Origin: Accumulibacter sp.
GTDB lineage: Bacteria; Pseudomonadota; Gammaproteobacteria; Burkholderiales; Rhodocyclaceae
DNA length: 64,000 nucleotides
Assembly: GCF_023806625.1 (NCBI RefSeq)
Contig: NZ_JAMTDX010000008.1
Location: forward strand, 154,246-218,245
Direction of reading: 5' to 3'
Below, in pieces: positions 37,064 through 48,317 of the stretch. Numbering within the stretch: the first letter of the stretch is position 1; each line of letters begins with the position of its first letter. A model generated the notes under the pieces. That model did no database searches and was not told the origin of the DNA. It was given only the letters and a program-made list of their open reading frames with translations. The position numbers and the translations under genes were made by a program.

Positions 37064-37636
37064 TCACGAAGCCTTGCCGAGCAGCGCCTGCTTGAGGTCT
37101 TCCTGCACCGGTTTGCTGCCCAGCCAGATGCGCAGCACTGCCCGGTAGAAATCCTCGCCGGCGATGTCCTTGCCCTTGACCTGCCCGTTGACCGTCAGCC
37201 GGGTCCCACTCTCGGGAAGCCAGTCGATCAGCACGCTCGTCCCCGTCTTCGGCTCACCAGCGGCGAGCAGCGAATCGGAGAACTGCTTGAGCCGGTCCCT
37301 GAGCGCAGCCATTTCGGCTTCCGTATGGTTGTTGGCCATCCCTTCCTGGAGAGCCTCGACGAACTGCTGAGCGGTCACGTCGCGCAGCAGGCTGATCGAG
37401 ATCCGCTTCGCTCCTCGGGTAGCGAGTACAGCGTCGGCGTCGCCGCGCTTTTCGGGCAGGTAGAGCGCCATCGCGTAAACCTTGACGATCAGCTTCCTGC
37501 GCAGACCGGCGCCGTTGAGCACCAGATCGCTGCTCGCCAGATGGGTCCGGTCGTCGAACCTGACCCCGGCGACCTCGACCGCCGCGGCGAGATTGAAAGT
37601 CAGCGCGGCGATCGCCGCAATCAGCAACTGTTTCAT
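37064..37636 (-). CDS. Chalcone isomerase-like periplasmic protein
   Basis: 190 residues. A signal peptide (about 1-19, ending LAAA) is followed by a chalcone isomerase-like domain: VEVAGVRFDDRTHLASSDLVLNG, KVYAMALYLPEKRGDADAV, ISLLRDVTAQQFVEALQEGM and FYRAVLRIWLGSKPVQEDLK. Bacterial members are not flavonoid enzymes; they are thought to bind fatty-acid-like ligands. The ATG at 37636 gives the signal peptide and follows a GGAGGA site. Confidence 0.8.
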   Translation of the reverse strand: MKQLLIAAIAALTFNLAAAVEVAGVRFDDRTHLASSDLVLNGAGLRRKLIVKVYAMALYLPEKRGDADAVLATRGAKRISISLLRDVTAQQFVEALQEGMANNHTEAEMAALRDRLKQFSDSLLAAGEPKTGTSVLIDWLPESGTRLTVNGQVKGKDIAGEDFYRAVLRIWLGSKPVQEDLKQALLGKAS

Positions 37637-37686
37637 GGTTCCTCCTGTAGAGCCTGTGGTCTCGTCGTGCGATCGACGTCGGCTGG

Positions 37687-38943
37687 TCAACTGCGCACCT
37701 CGCCGTTGCCGAGAACGACCCACTTCTGGCTGGTCAGACCCTCGAGACCGACCGGACCGCGGGCGTGGATCTTGTCCGTCGAAATGCCGATCTCGGCGCC
37801 GAGTCCGTACTCGAAGCCGTCGGCGAAGCGCGTCGAGGCATTGACCATCACCGAAGACGAATCGACCTCGCGCAGGAAACGCATCGCCGACGTATAGTTC
37901 TCGGTGACGATCGCGTCGGTATGATGCGAGCCGTAGCGGTCGATATGCTCGATCGCCTGGTCGAGGCCATCGACGACACGGACCGAGATGATTGGCGCCA
38001 GAAACTCGGTGGCGTAGTCCTCTTCGGTCGCCGGTCGCGCTTCGCCGACGAGGCTCAGTGTCTCCGGGCAGCCGCGGATCTCGACGCCCTTGTGGATCAG
38101 CAGAGCGGCGATCGTCGGCAGCAGCCGCGAAGCGACCGAGCGGGCGACGAGCAGCGACTCGGCCGTGTTGCACGTGCCGTAGCGCTGCGTCTTCGCGTTC
38201 TCGACGATCTGCAGTGCTTTCTCGGGATCGGCGTCGTCGTCCACGTAAACGTGACAGTTGCCGTCGAGGTGCTGGATCATCGGCACGCGCGCTTCGGCGA
38301 GCAGGCGCGAGATCAGACCCTTGCCACCCCGCGGGACGAGCACGTCGACGTACTCGCGCATCGTGATCAACCGACCGACGGCGGCCCGGTCGGTGGTCTC
38401 GATCACCTGCACGGCGGTCTGCGGCAGGCCGGCACTGGCCAGTCCCTCGTAGACCAGGCTGGCGATCGTGCGATTCGAGCGAAAGGCCTCCGAGCCACCG
38501 CGCAGGATCGAGGCGTTGCCCGACTTGAGGCACAGCGCCGCAGCGTCGGCCGTGACGTTCGGCCGCGCCTCGTAGATGATCCCGATCACCCCGAGCGGCA
38601 CGCGCATCCGCCCGACCTGGATGCCGCTCGGTCTGACCTTGAGATCCGAGATCTCGCCGACCGGATCGGCCAACGCGGCGATCTGCTCGACGCCTTCGGC
38701 CATCGCCGCGACCGCTTTCGGCGACAGCGCGAGCCGGTCGAGCAACGCGGCTTCGAGGCCGGCCGCTCGCGCCGCGGCGAGGTCCTCCTGGTTGGCCGCC
38801 AGCAGTGCAGCCGACTCGCGCCGGATCGCCCCGGCGATCGCGCGCAGCGCCTGGTCCTTCGCCTGGCTGTCGGCGCGGGCGACGAGTCGCGAGGCCTCGC
38901 GCGCCTGGCGGCCGACGGTGTGCATGTAGTGCTCGATGTCCAT
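37687..38943 (-). CDS. proA: Gamma-glutamyl phosphate reductase
   Basis: 418 residues: [59 protein letters not shown], and catalytic Cys in [14 protein letters not shown]. It reduces glutamyl-5-phosphate to the semialdehyde in proline synthesis with NADPH. No proB is adjacent. The ATG at 38943 gives the family N-terminus; upstream in-frame sequence is not conserved. Confidence 0.94.
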   Translation of the reverse strand: MDIEHYMHTVGRQAREASRLVARADSQAKDQALRAIAGAIRRESAALLAANQEDLAAARAAGLEAALLDRLALSPKAVAAMAEGVEQIAALADPVGEISDLKVRPSGIQVGRMRVPLGVIGIIYEARPNVTADAAALCLKSGNASILRGGSEAFRSNRTIASLVYEGLASAGLPQTAVQVIETTDRAAVGRLITMREYVDVLVPRGGKGLISRLLAEARVPMIQHLDGNCHVYVDDDADPEKALQIVENAKTQRYGTCNTAESLLVARSVASRLLPTIAALLIHKGVEIRGCPETLSLVGEARPATEEDYATEFLAPIISVRVVDGLDQAIEHIDRYGSHHTDAIVTENYTSAMRFLREVDSSSVMVNASTRFADGFEYGLGAEIGISTDKIHARGPVGLEGLTSQKWVVLGNGEVRS

Positions 38944-39111
38944 GGGCGACCCTGTCCGCGGAAGGCGTGAGGCCGATGATCGGCTCGGCCGAGTTGGCGA
39001 TGAGACCGGCACGTCGCAAGACGGAGTCACCGCGCTCCGATGGGCCGGATTATAGCCGTCGATCACGCAGCGACGTCAACGGAACCTCCGGAAAGGAATA
39101 CACTCTCAGTC

Positions 39112-39378
39112 ATGTCCTCGACCGATCTCCCCGTACCCGCCATGAACAAAGTGATCGTGCCCACCGAAGTGAAAGTCTGCGCAACCTGCACTTTCTGGGA
39201 TGGCGAACGAACGGTGGACAGCGAAATGGGCCTCGTCGTCGTCTGTCCCGATGGCGAGGGCGAGTGCCTGGTCCAGACCAAGTGCAGCCACGGACTCAAC
39301 GACGTACGCGGCGAAAGCGTCCATTGCGCCTGGGAGCACCTGGCACCCGATCAGCCGTCTCCAGAAGCGGAGGCCTGA
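39112..39378 (+). CDS. Small cysteine-rich protein of unknown function
   Basis: 88 residues with seven cysteines in a spacing that suggests a metal site: CATC near the start, then CPDGEGEC, TKCSHG and VHCAWEHL. No recognised family. An AAGGAA-like site lies about 13 bp before the chosen ATG; another in-frame ATG is at 39142. It converges with holA and is divergent from proA. Confidence 0.55.
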   Translation: MSSTDLPVPAMNKVIVPTEVKVCATCTFWDGERTVDSEMGLVVVCPDGEGECLVQTKCSHGLNDVRGESVHCAWEHLAPDQPSPEAEA

Positions 39379-40403
39379 GCGCGAGACCGGACGGCCGTTG
39401 ACGCCGCGGTCACGGACAGCGCGAGACGCCGGAACTCATCCCACACGTCGCCGCTCGCCAGACCCTTGATCATCCTGTCGATCCGCGCCGCTGCGGCGAG
39501 CGCGTCGCGGGTCTGTCGCCGGTCGACCCTGTGCACAGCCCTTCTGATCAACGTCTGGCGTTCGGCGCGGATCCGCGCTTCGCGCAAGAGCACGTCGAGC
39601 GGCCTGCCGAGGTCGAGACCGTTGCGCATCTTCGCCAGCACGCGCAGTTCCTCGGTCATCGCCCAGAGAACGAGCGGCGGCGGCTCGCCTTCCTGCTCGA
39701 GTCCGTCGAGCGTTCGCGCGATCCTCGCCACGTCGCCGGCGAGCAGCGCTTCGCGCAGGTTGTCGAGGTCGTAGCGCGCGACGTTGAGCACGGCGTCGCG
39801 AATCTGCCCGAAGCTCAGCGCGCCGGGAGGGTACAGGACGCCGAGCTTGACGATTTCCTGATGTGCGGCGAGCAGGTTCCCCTCGACCCGTTCGGCGATG
39901 AAACGCAGGCCGTCGGCGTCGGCGCTCTGCTGCTGCCGCGCGAGCCGGCCGGCGACCCACGCCGGCAGGTCGGCTAGCCCCGGTGGAACGAGCCTGACCA
40001 CAGCGCCAGCCGCGGCGAGTGCGCCAACCCACGGGGCCTTTTCCTCCTTCCAGTCGAGCGCCGGCAACGTGACCAGCAACAGGCAGTCCGGCGACGGGCG
40101 CAGGCAGTACTCCTGGATCGCCACTGATCCCTCTCGGCCGGGCTTGCCTCCGGGAATCCGCAACTCGATCAGCGTGCGACCGCCAAACAGCGAGAGTGTG
40201 CCTGCGGCGTGGCGCAGCTCGTTCCAGCTGAAACCGGGCAGAACGGTGAGTACCGTACGCTCGTCGAAGCCGCGGCGGCGGGCTGCCGAACGGATCGCGT
40301 CAGCCGCTTCGATGACCAGCAGAGGCTCCTCACCGTGGAGCAGATAGACCGGCAGCAGGTCGCGTGCGAGATGCCCGCCGAGATTCTCACCCCTGAGCTG
40401 CAC
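39351..40403 (-). CDS. holA: DNA polymerase III subunit delta
   Basis: 350 residues: LLPVYLLHGEEPLLVIEAAD (the delta N-terminal pattern), ERVEGNLLAAHQEIVKLGVL, DALLAGDVARIARTLDGLEQEGE-like, and a helical C-terminus. Delta opens the beta sliding clamp in the clamp loader. The order leuS-lptE-holA on one strand, with a 9-bp gap to lptE, is the standard arrangement. Confidence 0.92.
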   Translation of the reverse strand: MQLRGENLGGHLARDLLPVYLLHGEEPLLVIEAADAIRSAARRRGFDERTVLTVLPGFSWNELRHAAGTLSLFGGRTLIELRIPGGKPGREGSVAIQEYCLRPSPDCLLLVTLPALDWKEEKAPWVGALAAAGAVVRLVPPGLADLPAWVAGRLARQQQSADADGLRFIAERVEGNLLAAHQEIVKLGVLYPPGALSFGQIRDAVLNVARYDLDNLREALLAGDVARIARTLDGLEQEGEPPPLVLWAMTEELRVLAKMRNGLDLGRPLDVLLREARIRAERQTLIRRAVHRVDRRQTRDALAAAARIDRMIKGLASGDVWDEFRRLALSVTAASTAVRSRAQASASGDG

Positions 40404-40412
40404 GCCGGCCGC

Positions 40413-40925
40413 CTACTGTTCGGACTCGGGATAGACGGGCTTGGCAGCGGCGAGGCGACGCAAGAGCTGCTGGACGAGATCGTTTTCCATGTCCCGCCAG
40501 AGCAGCGTTTCCTCCTGCTGCTTGGCGAGAATCTGCGAATCGTCGTAGGTCAGGTCGCGAATGATCTCGACGCTGTTCGGCGGAACCAGATCCCTTCCCT
40601 TGTCGTCGGTGATCCGGTAATTGAACAGGTAACGCAAGCGCAGCTCGCTGACCCGCCCGGTACCCGAGACCGAAAGGATCACCCGGTCGCGATACTGGGT
40701 TCCCGAAATCAGGCTGGCCTGGGCGTCGCTCTGGGTCAGGGCGATGCGCGTCGTCCCCGAAGCGCGGATCGCGCGCTTGAGGTTCGCACCGACCACGTCG
40801 TAGTCGGCGAATGCCAGGTAGAGGCTGTCGAAGGGCAGCGTGTACGCACCCCGCAACTGGAAACCGCAGGCCACGAGCAGCGAGACCACCACCGCCAGTC
40901 CGGCCGAGCGAAGCAGGACACGCAT
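40413..40925 (-). CDS. lptE: LPS-assembly lipoprotein LptE
   Basis: 170 residues. A signal peptide ends with the lipobox LLVAC (acylated Cys at about 20), followed by GFQLRGAYTLPFDSLYL, the conserved start of LptE, and a beta-rich body with a C-terminal helix. LptE plugs LptD in the outer membrane and helps LPS insertion. The ATG at 40925 is chosen for its signal peptide. Located between leuS and holA as usual. Confidence 0.92.
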   Translation of the reverse strand: MRVLLRSAGLAVVVSLLVACGFQLRGAYTLPFDSLYLAFADYDVVGANLKRAIRASGTTRIALTQSDAQASLISGTQYRDRVILSVSGTGRVSELRLRYLFNYRITDDKGRDLVPPNSVEIIRDLTYDDSQILAKQQEETLLWRDMENDLVQQLLRRLAAAKPVYPESEQ

Positions 40926-40947
40926 GCGCCGAGATCCCTCCGGGGAA

Positions 40948-43599
<2,652 letters not shown>

Positions 43600-43637
43600 T
43601 TATCCCCGAAAAACCGGCGCTGCAGCGAACCCGCAGC

Positions 43638-44387
43638 CTACGTTCCGGCCGATGGCGCCGCGCCGCCGGCCGCGGCGCGATGGCGCGCGCGCAGCGCCAT
43701 GGCCATTTCGAACGCTGCCTTCGTGAAGCTCAGAATTTCGGCGAACTCCTCGTCGCTCAGCGAGCGCGCCTCGTCATGGCTGCGATAGACATTGACGAAC
43801 TGATGCTCGCGCACCGTCTGCAGGACGAGCTTGCCGACGCCGAGCGCCTCGAGGCTCTTCCACAGTTCGGGATTCGAGGTGCGCGTCAGGCGCATCACGA
43901 AGCCGACCGGGTCGTTGCGCCCGAAGACCGCGGCCAGACGCAGGATCACCTCGAACGACAGCGCCAGCCGTCCCTGCTCGATCGCCTCGATCAGCGACGG
44001 GTCCTTGAGATCGATCGCTGCGCCGACCTCGGCAATCGTCAGCCCGGCGGTCTCGCGCATCGCGCGGACCATCTCGCCGGTCTTCACCCAGGCGGCGGTA
44101 TCGCCGACGCCGGGCAGGACCGCGCGGACGACCTCGCTGGCCGCGTCGATCGGATGGCCTTCCTGAAGCGCCCGCGTGACCCTGCCCGCCGTCTCGAGTG
44201 CCTTGCCCGCGACGACCGTCGCTGAACTGATGTCGAGCAGGCGACCGGCCATCGCGCGCACCTGATCGACCAGCCCCGGCTCGGCGGATTCGGGGCTTGC
44301 GGCGGCCGGCTCGGCGGCGGACTTCTTCGTCGTCCTCCTGCTGGCTGAAGGACGGCGCTTATCGGGCGGAGAAGGCGGAGCATTCAT
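43638..44387 (-). CDS. XRE-type helix-turn-helix regulator with accessory domain
   Basis: 249 residues. Residues 105-165 carry the HTH (GEMVRAMRETAGLTIAEVGAAIDLKDPSLI), preceded by a Lys/Ala/Pro-rich linker and a helical segment and followed by about 80 residues including LSDEEFAEILSFTKAAFEMA. It is a likely DNA-binding repressor; the target is unknown. It faces away from the citrate synthase homologue, and the 467-bp space between them would be the natural place for its sites. Confidence 0.7.
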   Translation of the reverse strand: MNAPPSPPDKRRPSASRRTTKKSAAEPAAASPESAEPGLVDQVRAMAGRLLDISSATVVAGKALETAGRVTRALQEGHPIDAASEVVRAVLPGVGDTAAWVKTGEMVRAMRETAGLTIAEVGAAIDLKDPSLIEAIEQGRLALSFEVILRLAAVFGRNDPVGFVMRLTRTSNPELWKSLEALGVGKLVLQTVREHQFVNVYRSHDEARSLSDEEFAEILSFTKAAFEMAMALRARHRAAAGGAAPSAGT

Positions 44388-44854
44388 CGGGAGACGACCC
44401 TCGGCTGACTGACACGGAGCGAGCGCTAGCGTACGGCGCCAGCCCGACGAGGGCAAGCTCCCCGCCGTCGGACCAAGCCAGGCGCGCCGCATCGGCATCG
44501 CCCGATGGACCCGGGACCCCTCCGGCCGACAGGCCGTCGAGCCCACGGCAAGAGCACGGCAGGACACAGCCCCCGTTCCTGGAGGACAACCGGCACGGAT
44601 GCTGCTTGCGTTTTCCCCGGCATTCGGCGAAGCGCCGTGGCCAGGGCTCTGACGACGACCTGATCGTCTGGCGAATCAAGGCCTTGTGGAGACCTAGGCG
44701 GAGCCGGGACGACGCCGGCGAGACCGGCCCGCGCCCGCGCGCGGTGCGCCGGACGCGTACGATGCCCCGAAGTGGCGCAGCGCACGGAGACGCCGAAACG
44801 CGTGACCGCGCTGGGCGGCCGTAACTCAAAAGACTTCCGGAAAGGAGCAAGGCA
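44388..44854. other. 467-bp intergenic stretch between HTH regulator and citrate synthase homologue
   Basis: Divergent promoter region. No credible ORF on either strand, no tandem repeat, no convincing -35/-10 pair. A strong ribosome-binding site (GGAAAGGAGCAAGG) sits just before the ATG at 44855. Its length is unusual in this compact genome and is compatible with regulated transcription. Confidence 0.5.
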
Positions 44855-46204
44855 ATGCACTGCGTGGGCGAGGCGACGTTCACAGCCGATGGCGACAAGT
44901 CCGTGCCGATCCCGATCATCGTGCCGACCTACGGCCGACCGTGTCTCGACATCCGCAGCCTCGGCACGACGACGGCGTGCTTCGCCTACGACCCGGGATT
45001 CGTGTCGACAGCCCCGTGCCGGTCGAAGATCAGCCACGTCGACGACGAGCGCGGCGAACTGCTCTACCACGGCTATCCGGTCGAGCAACTCGCCGAGCGT
45101 TGCGACCATTTCGACGTCGCCCATCTGCTCAGGCACGGCGAGTTGCCCGACTCCGCCGAGAAGCGGCGCCTCCGGACGGCGATCGCCAGCCAGGCGCTCG
45201 TGCACCAGCAGATGGTCCGGCTTTACGAAAGCTTTCGCCGCGACGCGCGTCCGCTGCCGGTGATCATGGGCATCGTCGCGGCGCTCTCGGCTTTCGACGA
45301 GGCCGACGCCGACTACGCCGATCCCGCGTGGCGAGCGATCTGCTTCGCGCGGCTCGTCGCGCGGATGCCGGCGATCGTCGCGATGGCCTACAAGTACTCG
45401 GTCGGCCAGCCGTTCATGACCCCCCGGCCGGACCTCGGCTACGGCGAGAACCTGCTGCAGATGCTCTTCGGCACTCTGCGCGAGACGCCGCCAGACAACG
45501 CCGTGCTCGCGCGCGCCGTCGAGCGCCTGCTGATCGTCTTTGCCGACTATGGGCAGGACGCCGCGACGACAACCGTGCGCATGGCCGGGTCTTCGGGCGC
45601 CAACCCCTTCGTCTGCATTTCGGCCGGCATCGCCTGCCTTTCGGGCCCTGCCCACGGCGGCGCCAGCGAAGCCTGCCTGGCGCTGATCGACCAAATCGAC
45701 GACGCCGCGCCGGCCGCCGCCTTCGTTGCGCGGGCGACGAGCGGCGACGGCAGGCAACCGTGCCTGCCCGGATTCGGCGATCCCGATTTCGGCGCGCGCG
45801 ACCCGCGGGTTCCGGTTCTGCGCCGGACGCTCGCCGAGGTGATCGAGGAACGCGGGCTCGAGCAGCACCGCCTGTTCAGGAAGGCCCGGGCGATCGAGCA
45901 GGTGGCCTTCGAGCACCCCGAACTCGTCGCCCGCGGCCTGCAGCCCAACGCCCACTTCTACGCCGGACTGATCCTCGGCGCGATCGGCCTGCCGCCGTCG
46001 ATGTGGGGTTGCCTCCTCGCCCTCGCGCGCACCGCCGGATGGCTCGCGCACTGGGAGGAAATGCTCACCGACCCGGAATACCGGATCGCCCGCCCACGCC
46101 AGATCTACTGCGGAGTGACCCGGCGCCACCTGGCGCGACCGCCGGCTTCCTGCGCCAGCACGCCGGCTTGTGCAGCGCTTCGAGGTCCGGGCGACGCCCG
46201 CTGA
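44855..46204 (+). CDS. Citrate synthase family protein with substituted active-site residues
   Basis: 449 residues, collinear over its whole length with the hexameric GltA-type citrate synthase (DIRSLGTTTACFAYDPGF, LYHGYPVEQLAE, YKYSVGQPFMTPRPDLGY, SSGANPFVCISAGIACLSGPAHGG, ARTAGWLAHWEEML, IARPRQIYCG). Of the catalytic residues of E. coli GltA, only His264 is kept (H267, GPAHGG). The His of ADHEQN is Tyr232 (ADYGQD), His305 of GFGHRVY is Asp309 (GFGDPDF), and Asp362 of VDFYSG is His367 (AHFYAG). Normal citrate synthesis is therefore doubtful. The alignment needs almost no gaps, so these are substitutions, not frameshifts. About 20 extra C-terminal residues look unconserved. Confidence 0.85.
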   Translation: MHCVGEATFTADGDKSVPIPIIVPTYGRPCLDIRSLGTTTACFAYDPGFVSTAPCRSKISHVDDERGELLYHGYPVEQLAERCDHFDVAHLLRHGELPDSAEKRRLRTAIASQALVHQQMVRLYESFRRDARPLPVIMGIVAALSAFDEADADYADPAWRAICFARLVARMPAIVAMAYKYSVGQPFMTPRPDLGYGENLLQMLFGTLRETPPDNAVLARAVERLLIVFADYGQDAATTTVRMAGSSGANPFVCISAGIACLSGPAHGGASEACLALIDQIDDAAPAAAFVARATSGDGRQPCLPGFGDPDFGARDPRVPVLRRTLAEVIEERGLEQHRLFRKARAIEQVAFEHPELVARGLQPNAHFYAGLILGAIGLPPSMWGCLLALARTAGWLAHWEEMLTDPEYRIARPRQIYCGVTRRHLARPPASCASTPACAALRGPGDAR

Positions 46205-46344
46205 ACACCTGTTGCACGAGCGTCCAGCGATCACGCTCGACGAGGGGAACCCCGATGATCTTCTCGAACCAGTTCTGAATGCGCTGCACGGTCACTGCCT
46301 CCTGTGAGATGTTGGGCTGCCGGACCCTCGAGGAAAGCGCTCAC

Positions 46345-46374
46345 AGCATAGCCGAAGACTGTACACATGTACAG
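46345..46374 (-). promoter_or_regulatory. Possible LexA-type box overlapping a minus-strand promoter
   Basis: CTGTACACATGTACAG (46359-46374) fits the CTGT-N8-ACAG pattern of LexA sites in proteobacteria. On the minus strand it overlaps TGTACA (46368-46373) followed after 17 bp by TATGCT (46345-46350), a fair sigma-70 promoter. Downstream on that strand is AGGAGG and a GTG at 46295. No recognisable product follows, so the site may be a relic or may instead be a terminator read from the plus strand. Confidence 0.35.
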
Positions 46375-46383
46375 GCTTTTTTT
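46359..46383 (+). terminator. Possible intrinsic terminator of the citrate synthase homologue
   Basis: Inverted repeat CTGTAC / GTACAG with a four-base loop followed by GC and seven T residues, about 155 bases after the stop codon and between convergent genes. The stem is short and AT-rich compared with the genome; the same bases form the LexA-like pattern on the other strand. Confidence 0.45.
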
Positions 46384-46392
46384 CTTGCGAGG

Positions 46393-47010
46393 CTACTCGG
46401 GAAGACGCAGGCGATGCAGCAGGCAGGCGAGCAGGACGAACAGCGGACCGTTGATCAGCAGGCTGACCGGCAGGAAGCCCCAGGTGAGTGCGTCCTGCGC
46501 GTAGTATTCTTCTCCCATCGCGGCCAGCCAGACGTAGCAGTCCTTGGCCAGCAGGTGAACGATCCGCTGGGATGCGGCGACGTGGAAGCCGAGCACGACG
46601 GTATGCACGGCGGCGACGACCAGCACGGCCGAGAGCGCGACGCCCCGCACCCCCGGGTTGTCGCGCAGGAACTGCCGGGCGTCCCTGGAGGTCAGCAGCC
46701 AGCCGAGCGCAATCAGGAGCAGGCTGAAGCTCGACCAGACGACCTTGGTATAGGAATCCTTCTCGGCCTTGAGCGCGTCGTGGAGCAGCTCGAAGCGGAC
46801 CTTGGCGATCTCCGCCAACAGCGGGTCGCTGCCCTGCACGGCGTCGCGCGTCGCCTCGCTGGTCGCCGCTTCAGCAACGGCGGCTGGCGCGCCAGCCGCG
46901 CCCGTCGCGATCAGGCAACGGTCGACCCGCCGGTCGTCGCTATCGGCCGCGCCGGCGGCTGCGGCGAAAACGCCGGCGAGCAGGACGATCAGCGCGATCA
47001 CCCGGTGCAT
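46393..47010 (-). CDS. Membrane protein of unknown function
   Basis: 205 residues: signal peptide (1-22), a periplasmic stretch of about 65 residues with one cysteine, then four membrane helices (about 93-110, 124-146, 150-170, 180-200). No family recognised. The ATG at 47010 is chosen for the signal peptide (IALIVLLAGVFAAAAGA). Confidence 0.6.
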   Translation of the reverse strand: MHRVIALIVLLAGVFAAAAGAADSDDRRVDRCLIATGAAGAPAAVAEAATSEATRDAVQGSDPLLAEIAKVRFELLHDALKAEKDSYTKVVWSSFSLLLIALGWLLTSRDARQFLRDNPGVRGVALSAVLVVAAVHTVVLGFHVAASQRIVHLLAKDCYVWLAAMGEEYYAQDALTWGFLPVSLLINGPLFVLLACLLHRLRLPE

Positions 47011-47143
47011 CGCCCGCCTCTGGCCCGTGCCGTGGCTCGCCGAGCCCACGCCCGCAACACCAATTCCGCGATCCACGCCACGGGCCAGCGGCCCGGACGA
47101 GCGTCGCTGGCCACGGCGGCAGCCGAGCCCGACGAACGGGCGA

Positions 47144-47368
47144 TCAGTTGAAGCGGCAGGCTCCCGGTCCATCCGGGTGGCCGCAGCTGCCGCAGGGGCC
47201 CGGTAGCGCGCTGGCGGCCGGCTGGGCGCTCAACGCCGAGAAAGACGAGAGCTTCTTGCGCAGGTCGGTGCCGTGGCACGCCGGACACTCCGGCTCGGGC
47301 GACGAAGAACGGACGAGCGTTTCGAACTCCTGACCACAGGCCACGCACGCGTATTCGTAAATGGGCAT
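47144..47368 (-). CDS. FmdB family zinc-ribbon protein
   Basis: 74 residues: MPIYEYACVACGQEFE and PECPACHGTDLRKKLSSF give the two CxxC pairs of the FmdB/CxxC zinc ribbon, followed by a flexible tail with CGSCG. The family was first linked to regulation of formamidase/amidase genes; the general role is unclear. Confidence 0.85.
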   Translation of the reverse strand: MPIYEYACVACGQEFETLVRSSSPEPECPACHGTDLRKKLSSFSALSAQPAASALPGPCGSCGHPDGPGACRFN

Positions 47369-47536
47369 GATCTCGATACTCCGGATGATGGAGGGACACA
47401 GGCGCGACCCGTCCGCGGTCGGCGGACGCGCGCCCCGGGGCGCCCTGCGGCGAATCCGCCGGACGTCCCGGGCCGTAGTCTACCGACGCCGATGGTCGCC
47501 CGTCCACCCGCTCGCCGGCCCGGCAGCGAACTCCCG

Positions 47537-48022
47537 CTACCGGCCGGTGGACGCTTCGGGCCAGCTGCGGAAAGGATTGCGGATCAGGTTGGCGTTGAAA
47601 TAGCGCGCATCGCTGGTCACCTCCTCGCCGACCCAGTCGGGCTTGTCGAAGACCTGGTCCTCGCTCTGCAGCTCGATCTCGGCGACGATCAGCCCGGCGT
47701 TGTCGCCGAAGAACTCGTCGACCTCCCAGGTCAGCGGACCGGCCGGAATCCGGTAACGGGTCTTCTCGATCAGCGGCTTTTCGGCGAGCGCGTCGAGCAT
47801 CGCGTTGCACTCGTCGAGCGGGATCGCATACTCGTACTCGGCGCGCGTCGCCCCGACCGACCGGCCCTTGATCGTCAGGAACGCCTTGTCGCCGACCGTG
47901 CGCAGCCGCACGGTGCGCTCGGCGTCGCTGTTCAGATAACCCTGGCGATACGCCTGGCCGGTGCCCAGCTGGCGCCAGGCGTCACCCCTGACGAGAAACT
48001 TGCGCTCGATTTCCTTGCCCAT
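47537..48022 (-). CDS. CYTH domain protein
   Basis: 161 residues. The ExExK signature is EIERK at 4-8, followed by paired charged residues of the triphosphate tunnel (RTVRLRTVGDKAFLTIKG, ATRAEYEYAIP, KTRYRIP, VDEFFGDNAGLIVAEIEL). Such short CYTH proteins hydrolyse tripolyphosphate or similar triphosphates, and a link to polyphosphate metabolism is possible but not shown. The ATG at 48022 gives the family N-terminus. Confidence 0.87.
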   Translation of the reverse strand: MGKEIERKFLVRGDAWRQLGTGQAYRQGYLNSDAERTVRLRTVGDKAFLTIKGRSVGATRAEYEYAIPLDECNAMLDALAEKPLIEKTRYRIPAGPLTWEVDEFFGDNAGLIVAEIELQSEDQVFDKPDWVGEEVTSDARYFNANLIRNPFRSWPEASTGR

Positions 48023-48317
48023 TCGCTCTCCTCCCTTCGGCTGCCGACCGGACGAGGTCACTCGCCTTGCGCGGCCAGGCTCGTTCGTTACCGCCCACCC
48101 CGGTCACGCATCGCCGGGCAGCGGACGAAGACTACGCGCTTGACGCGAGCGAGGTCAACGGCGAGCAATCGCCGCAGCGGCGGCCGGAGGCGGCGGCCTG
48201 GCAGCGTCTATAATGAGCTTCGAGGCGCTTGGCCTGGAAACTGCTCGCGGCAACAGGCCGTCGCCGCAAACCCCGCCGGGACGCCCTCGAGGTCAGGACG
48301 CAGGACAGGTGTCAGCC

